From positions 1 through 10,426 of the forward strand of contig WREM01000024.1 of assembly GCA_009779335.1 (NCBI GenBank): a stretch of DNA of 10,426 nt, given 5' to 3'. Both the position numbers and the translations under genes were made by a program. The DNA comes from Streptococcaceae bacterium. Lineage in GTDB: Bacteria; Bacillota; Bacilli; Lactobacillales; Streptococcaceae. A model generated the notes under the pieces. It saw only the letters and a program-made list of their open reading frames with translations, did no database searches and had not been told where the DNA came from. This document shows, in pieces, positions 7,401 to 10,426 of the stretch (the stretch's first letter is position 1; every line of letters starts with the position of its first letter).

Positions 7401-9062
7401 AAAATACCCAAAGCGAAGAAGAAACGTAATCTCTCCATCCCGTTAGGATTATTGGATATTCCAAGCTTACAAGAACAGAAAGTTTATGACTATAACTTAG
7501 AAGAAGCAAGTCATACTGTTATTTTCTCAAGTCCGGGATTTGGGAAGTCGGTCACTCTACAGACGATTGTCATGAATTTGGCTAGACAGAATACCCCTGA
7601 ACAAGTTCAGTTTAATCTCTTTGATTTTGGGACAAACGGATTACTTCCACTTAAAGACTTGCCTCATGTGGCAGATTTGGTGACCTTAGACGAAGATGAA
7701 AAACTAGAGAAAATCCTTATATCCATTCAATCAATAATTGAAAAACGAAAAAAAGATTTTCAAAAAGCAAATGTTACAGATTTTCATCAGTATGAGAAAA
7801 AAGAGAAAATTATTTTTCCTGTTCTTATAAACATCATTGATGGATATGATGCACTTTCTGATGATAAACGAAAAGAGAGAATTGATGTTCTTGTTACTCA
7901 AATTTTACGTGAGGGAGCTTCATTAGGAGTTTATATTTTATTATCTGCAAATCGTGCAGGGGCAATTAATAATCGAATGAGCACTAACATTCAAACAAAT
8001 ATTGTTTTGAACTTAGTAGATGATATGGAAATTCGCTCAATTCTTGGGGAAAAAGGTCTTGCGATGTCAAATATTGCAGGGCGAGGACAATTAATTGTCG
8101 ATGGGGAAATAACAGCAATTCAGATTTATCTCGCTATTTCTAGTGAAAATAATTTAGAATATGTTGATAAACTTATACACGAATCACGAGATATGAACAA
8201 GAATTGGACAGGTGTTCAATTAACAGGAGTGCCTATCCTTCCTGAACCATTTACTTATGGGGATGTGAAGATTTCAATTTCTAATTCAGAATTGATTTTA
8301 GGATATTCTCAAAATACGACCCTACCTTATGTATGGGACTTAGATAAACTCCCATTACTTCTTATTTCTTTGGATACAGAAGAACAGGGTTATAATCTCC
8401 TCTCATTTATGATTAAGCAACTTCAAAGTGTGGATAAAAAAACTGTATTTATTGATATTATGGGGGATTATCTTGGATATAAAGATTATTTTGACCAGTA
8501 TATCTCAGAAGATGAGGGGTACTTACTCCGTGAAATCCTATTAGGAGAATCAAGAGTTTCAGATTTACCGGAAGATGATGAACCATTGGTTATTGGTTTC
8601 AACTTATTTGATGATGATGACGAAATAGATGAATCGGTTTCTGAACTTGAAGAAGTGATAGAGGAAAGTCCTGTTCTTGAAGAAAAGGTGGAAGCTGAGA
8701 TAGTCCAAGAGATAGTTGAAGAAGAAAATGTAATTTACTACATTCCCGATTTTGAAAGTGTATCTTCAATTCTTAATTTAGGTATTGAAGATGCCAAAGC
8801 ACTTATGAAACAGCATAAGAAAAATATTATTTTTGTAGCTTTTAATTCCTATATTGCTCCGTCATATGAGGAAGGAATCAAATATATTCGTTCTAAAAAT
8901 AAGATTGGGATGTTTGGTGTAACTCTTAATGAGCAGAAGCAAGTACCAGTTACAGGATATTTTGGCAATGAGAATTATCTTGATGCCAATGAGTTTTATG
9001 CTTATCAAGGTAGAAAATATGATAAAGTAAGAATACCAATAGGAGAAGACAATGGGAATTAA
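4455..9062 (+). CDS. essC: T7SS motor ATPase EssC (FtsK/SpoIIIE type)
   Basis: A 1535-aa motor, close to the usual 1480-1530 aa. The N-terminal ~200 residues fit the tandem FHA-like region of EssC. Two transmembrane helices lie at about 245-262 and 266-288. ATPase domain 1 is intact: Walker A G681-TSGS-G686-K687-S688, IIDW with D713, and Walker B VSDE (D799-E800). Domain 2 has SSPGFGKS (1025-1032), with S in place of the first glycine, and IIDG around D1129. Domain 3 is degenerate: at the expected P-loop, LDTEEQGYN (around 1306-1314) keeps the glycine but lacks the lysine. Residues 1386-1424 form an acidic stretch with about 20 Asp/Glu in 39. EssC binds substrates through its C-terminal domains and powers export. 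GC content falls sharply at about 7690, between the domain 2 Walker motifs. Its end overlaps the next gene by 11 bases. Confidence 0.97.
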   Translation: MNELFGLEKNHQENHNFMDEVLHPEEILFVVFILTEKLNRITLTHFQTSASFEHLTFGTFNDELFVNGERVEAGQTEIEGIPLFVLPAGQLHTHFLLLDHLDLIINDRDENRAIETKDNSYIVINNHDSYAPKCAVKPDGPFVYFNEEKLIVPSGFDFNVGDQLLTSDLMIERRKHQWKVTTFSNDVIFNPESFLEQARISEKPQDFPEYRRSPRLNLELPEKAIKYEKIPDREQAPKGGIVKMIAPPLGMLVAGGLTTMLSGRNPLMMLATALASLMAVIFTVTQYVTEKKDRFERESHRESDYQNYLAKTTSRLGQAHRKEKQVLHYQHPSPEDLLEKIESYDSRLYERLANNKDFMQVSLGTGTQPSSLKVSSDYMMRDEDEWANHVKNLVTHYSQQENVPLPLDLRKQTLGLVGTYDVLRESVCNLYLQLAFFHSYRDVNLISLVPEKAYQEDWDKWRFLPHFVVQGINTRGIVHNAKSRDVVLSSFYQLINSRKQELNRAGREKPTFLPHFVLTIFDDSYLAGHGLNEFLAEDMSDLGVTVIWCKEDKKLLPETVSALVEMKNGQAGVLVQDNGHHMDKVFKPYPPLETKENFEIILRQLTSLEHMEVEKNAIPEHLSLLDQYLVETVEDLEIEGRWAQAEPNKSIASLIGWKGKEEFAFWDLHEQIHGPHAIVGGTSGSGKSEFLTTYLMGLAINFSPEDIGMLIIDWKGGGIANTLAKLPHFMGSITNLDGAGTARALASINAELKKRQREFAEYGVNNIAGYMKLYRERYEAVEGRQYPTKSLPHLMLVSDEFAELKENVPEFLDELTSVARIGRSLGVHLILATQKPDGVVNDQIDANSKSKVALKMSDEANSKALIKTGDAAHIINAGRGYLRVGESEVYELFQSGYGGVDYNPHGNKEEVKDERVYKINASGQWELLYDPREDVVDQRASKEELPTQLDATIEEIARVFKASHYTQPDKPWLPALESQIVTKIPKAKKKRNLSIPLGLLDIPSLQEQKVYDYNLEEASHTVIFSSPGFGKSVTLQTIVMNLARQNTPEQVQFNLFDFGTNGLLPLKDLPHVADLVTLDEDEKLEKILISIQSIIEKRKKDFQKANVTDFHQYEKKEKIIFPVLINIIDGYDALSDDKRKERIDVLVTQILREGASLGVYILLSANRAGAINNRMSTNIQTNIVLNLVDDMEIRSILGEKGLAMSNIAGRGQLIVDGEITAIQIYLAISSENNLEYVDKLIHESRDMNKNWTGVQLTGVPILPEPFTYGDVKISISNSELILGYSQNTTLPYVWDLDKLPLLLISLDTEEQGYNLLSFMIKQLQSVDKKTVFIDIMGDYLGYKDYFDQYISEDEGYLLREILLGESRVSDLPEDDEPLVIGFNLFDDDDEIDESVSELEEVIEESPVLEEKVEAEIVQEIVEEENVIYYIPDFESVSSILNLGIEDAKALMKQHKKNIIFVAFNSYIAPSYEEGIKYIRSKNKIGMFGVTLNEQKQVPVTGYFGNENYLDANEFYAYQGRKYDKVRIPIGEDNGN
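7690..9050. other. AT-rich segment covering the EssC C-terminal half of domain 2 and domain 3
   Basis: Hand counts of 60-base lines give about 38-43% GC for 6481-6540, 6601-6660, 6721-6780, 7561-7620 and 7621-7680. They give about 23-32% for 7681-7740, 7801-7860, 7921-7980, 8101-8160 and 8401-8460, then 38-42% for 9061-9180. The change at about 7690 is abrupt and falls inside the essC reading frame without breaking it. Some other parts of the operon (for example 3481-3540 and 4501-4560) are also near 32%, so the conserved core could equally be the richer exception. Confidence 0.65.
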
Positions 9063-9327
9063 GCATGACCCTGAGAAAGCTGCAGGATATACGAAAGATA
9101 TTAATGGTAAACTGGGTGCGATAAAAAATACACCGACCGCTCAAAATGTGAGCTACTCTAATTTATGGGGAGTAACCAAGGGTGTAGAGGCAAACAATAA
9201 ATATTTAACCCTAGCAGGTCAATATAAGACAGCCTTTACTCAATTTTCTGATAAAATCAATGCAGTGTCAAAAGCATTTGCGTCCCTTGATGTTGCAGAA
9301 GCTAAAAAAATTGAAGCTAAAAAATAG
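9052..9327 (+). CDS. Lap1-like (DUF3130/SACOL2603-type) LXG partner protein
   Basis: A 91-aa helical protein, WXG100-sized, without a signal peptide. It has a tryptophan-glycine turn (W39-G40) between two predicted helices and a C-terminal F76-A-S-L-D80, matching the FxxxD motif I recall for Lap1 targeting factors. In characterised streptococcal systems, a Lap1 (DUF3130) and a Lap2 (DUF3958) protein bind the LXG domain of a toxin and are needed for its export; the gene order here is the same. AGGAG (9041-9045) six bases before the ATG supports the start, which lies inside the last codons of essC (11-base overlap). The family call rests on size, motif and context, so a divergent WXG100 paralogue remains possible. 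Confidence 0.72.
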   Translation: MGIKHDPEKAAGYTKDINGKLGAIKNTPTAQNVSYSNLWGVTKGVEANNKYLTLAGQYKTAFTQFSDKINAVSKAFASLDVAEAKKIEAKK

Positions 9328-9339
9328 GGGAAATAATTA

Positions 9340-9720
9340 ATGGATAGACAAGAAGCGAGAAAAAAAGAAGCGGCTATAAACGCAAATTTTCAGCAATTAG
9401 AACGGCAGAGTAGGCAATTAGATAATCAAATTACTCGAAATAAGCAACAACTGAGAAAAATAGAACAAGTTGAAATGGTAATTACAGATTTAAGCCGAAA
9501 GCAAAACCAAGAATTAGAAGCTCTTCATGCTGGATGGAAAGGCAAAGAAGCTCAATCACTCTTAACTGAGGCTTCTATGAATCAGCAAAGATTCTATCGT
9601 CAATACATGAGAAAAATACATGATCGTAAACGAATTATGACTGAAGCAAATCGAGAGTTTTATAAAAAGCAAGATGAGCTAATGAAAGCTAAACGTATAG
9701 TGGTAAGAGGAGGACGATAG
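9340..9720 (+). CDS. Lap2-like (DUF3958-type) coiled-coil LXG partner protein
   Basis: A 126-aa, strongly charged and basic protein, almost entirely helical. Residues 1-60 look like a long coiled coil (INANFQQLERQSRQLDNQ, KIEQVEMVITDLS). A turn holding W66-K67-G68 (HAGWKGKEAQSL) follows, then a second long helix to about residue 118 and a basic tail VVRGGR. This WXG hairpin is longer than in EsxA and fits a Lap2 (DUF3958) partner, which pairs with Lap1 and the LXG domain. It lies 12 bases after the Lap1-like gene, with a modest GGGG-type ribosome site overlapping that gene's stop, and one base before the effector ATG. No membrane segment or enzyme motif is visible. Confidence 0.68.
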   Translation: MDRQEARKKEAAINANFQQLERQSRQLDNQITRNKQQLRKIEQVEMVITDLSRKQNQELEALHAGWKGKEAQSLLTEASMNQQRFYRQYMRKIHDRKRIMTEANREFYKKQDELMKAKRIVVRGGR

Positions 9721-9721
9721 T

Positions 9722-10426
9722 ATGCCCATAGGTCAACGTAAAATATCGACATCAGATATAACCCTATCAACAGCCCCACAAACAGTGGTTGAAAGTAACA
9801 ATGCCGAGTTTAATGGATTGTCAGATGAACTGACAAAATTCATGCAAGAGGGTCAATTATCAGGTAAAGGATGGGAGAGTGCCAAGAAATTAGCAGGGGT
9901 CTATGAAACCATCACCCATACCTTTCAGATGGTTTCGGATCAGTTGATGCAAGCAAATGCAGAAGTGAAGAATACCAGTGGTTTGATTGGGACACAGATA
10001 GATGAAGCGGCGATTGAAGACCAAATATCAAGTAATAAAGCAGCGATGACTACTCTATCTTATAGTAACACCATATGGAACAGTACCAATCCAGGAGTAG
10101 CCAATCAAGATACAAGCATGGCAACTGCTAATAATAATTATTATATTACCTCCTTGACCAATCAAAACAATGAACTTCAGAAAGTGATTGATGGTTTGAA
10201 TGGTTATGATTCAAGAACCAAATCAGTCTATGATGAGGTATTGGATAGTTTAAATAAGCTAGAGAGTCTGATGAAACAGGTTTCTGATTCATCCAAGACT
10301 TATAATGCCAAGACAGGACTATTTACTACTGATGGTATTGATATGAAAATTGTATCAAGTCTTGATGATACTTATAATAATTTTGAAGGTTATAAGACAC
10401 TTGCAAAGGACTTAGGTATTTCAGAA
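9722..10426 (+). CDS. LXG-type T7SS effector, N-terminal part, cut by the window edge
   Basis: An open frame of 235 codons runs to the last base with no stop. The start is clear: AGGAGG (9708-9713) lies eight bases before the ATG, just after the Lap2-like stop. The N-terminus is polar with no signal peptide. Residues 46-48 read L-S-G within QLSGKGWESAKK, matching the LXG signature (L-x-G followed by a small/aromatic residue and SAK). Long helices follow (VYETITHTFQMVSDQLMQAN, NELQKVIDGLNG, VLDSLNKLESLMKQVSDS), as in an LXG export domain. LXG proteins are usually polymorphic antibacterial toxins with a variable C-terminal domain and a downstream immunity gene. Both would lie to the right of this window, so the toxic activity cannot be stated. 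The exact subgroup is unsure because the sequence is not a classic YeeF-like start. Confidence 0.75.
   Translation, partial: MPIGQRKISTSDITLSTAPQTVVESNNAEFNGLSDELTKFMQEGQLSGKGWESAKKLAGVYETITHTFQMVSDQLMQANAEVKNTSGLIGTQIDEAAIEDQISSNKAAMTTLSYSNTIWNSTNPGVANQDTSMATANNNYYITSLTNQNNELQKVIDGLNGYDSRTKSVYDEVLDSLNKLESLMKQVSDSSKTYNAKTGLFTTDGIDMKIVSSLDDTYNNFEGYKTLAKDLGISE

Noticed and set aside
7690..7690. Frameshift or fusion junction at the essC composition break
   Set aside because: The reading frame is continuous and domain 2 motifs occur on both sides in proper order, so it is at most a homologous recombination edge.

Overview
The window is low-GC Firmicute DNA, most likely from Lactobacillales. The gene families point to Streptococcaceae, with Lactococcus or Streptococcus most plausible; this is inferred from protein character and promoter style, not from a search. 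It holds the core of a type VIIb secretion system (T7SSb, Ess/Yuk type) and the start of an LXG effector module, next to two ordinary chromosomal genes. I see no IS element, integrase, tRNA, rRNA or CRISPR array.

Layout. 41-808 (+) encodes a membrane-anchored metallophosphoesterase. 834-1664 (-) encodes the recombination regulator RecX. The two genes converge on one shared bidirectional terminator at 807-835. A 539-base gap (1665-2203) follows. It contains an orphan hairpin terminator, a small dyad, a perfect-consensus sigma-A-type promoter (TTGACA-17-TATAAT), and a leader of about 200 nt. The leader carries a 45-bp tandem repeat built of nested palindromes and may encode a 35-residue peptide. 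From 2204 the secretion genes run on the + strand: esxA (WXG100 protein), an internal terminator, then essA, esaB, essB and essC, packed with overlaps or 3-nt gaps. essC overlaps a 91-aa Lap1/DUF3130-like gene by 11 nt. A 126-aa Lap2/DUF3958-like gene and the first 235 codons of an LXG-type effector follow; the effector runs off the right edge.

How it works together. By family knowledge, EssC is the hexameric FtsK/SpoIIIE-type motor, EssB, EssA and EsaA form the membrane platform, EsaB is a ubiquitin-like cytosolic accessory protein, and EsxA is a small secreted co-factor. Lap1 and Lap2 are helical partners that bind the LXG domain and target the toxin for export. The order essC-lap1-lap2-LXG joins the motor's substrate-reading C-terminus to a cognate effector module.

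Most notable points: no esaA in its usual place between esxA and essA; a sharp composition break inside essC at about 7690; a degenerate third ATPase domain in EssC with a highly acidic insertion; the palindromic 45-bp tandem repeat in the esxA leader; and apparently leaderless starts for both chromosomal genes.
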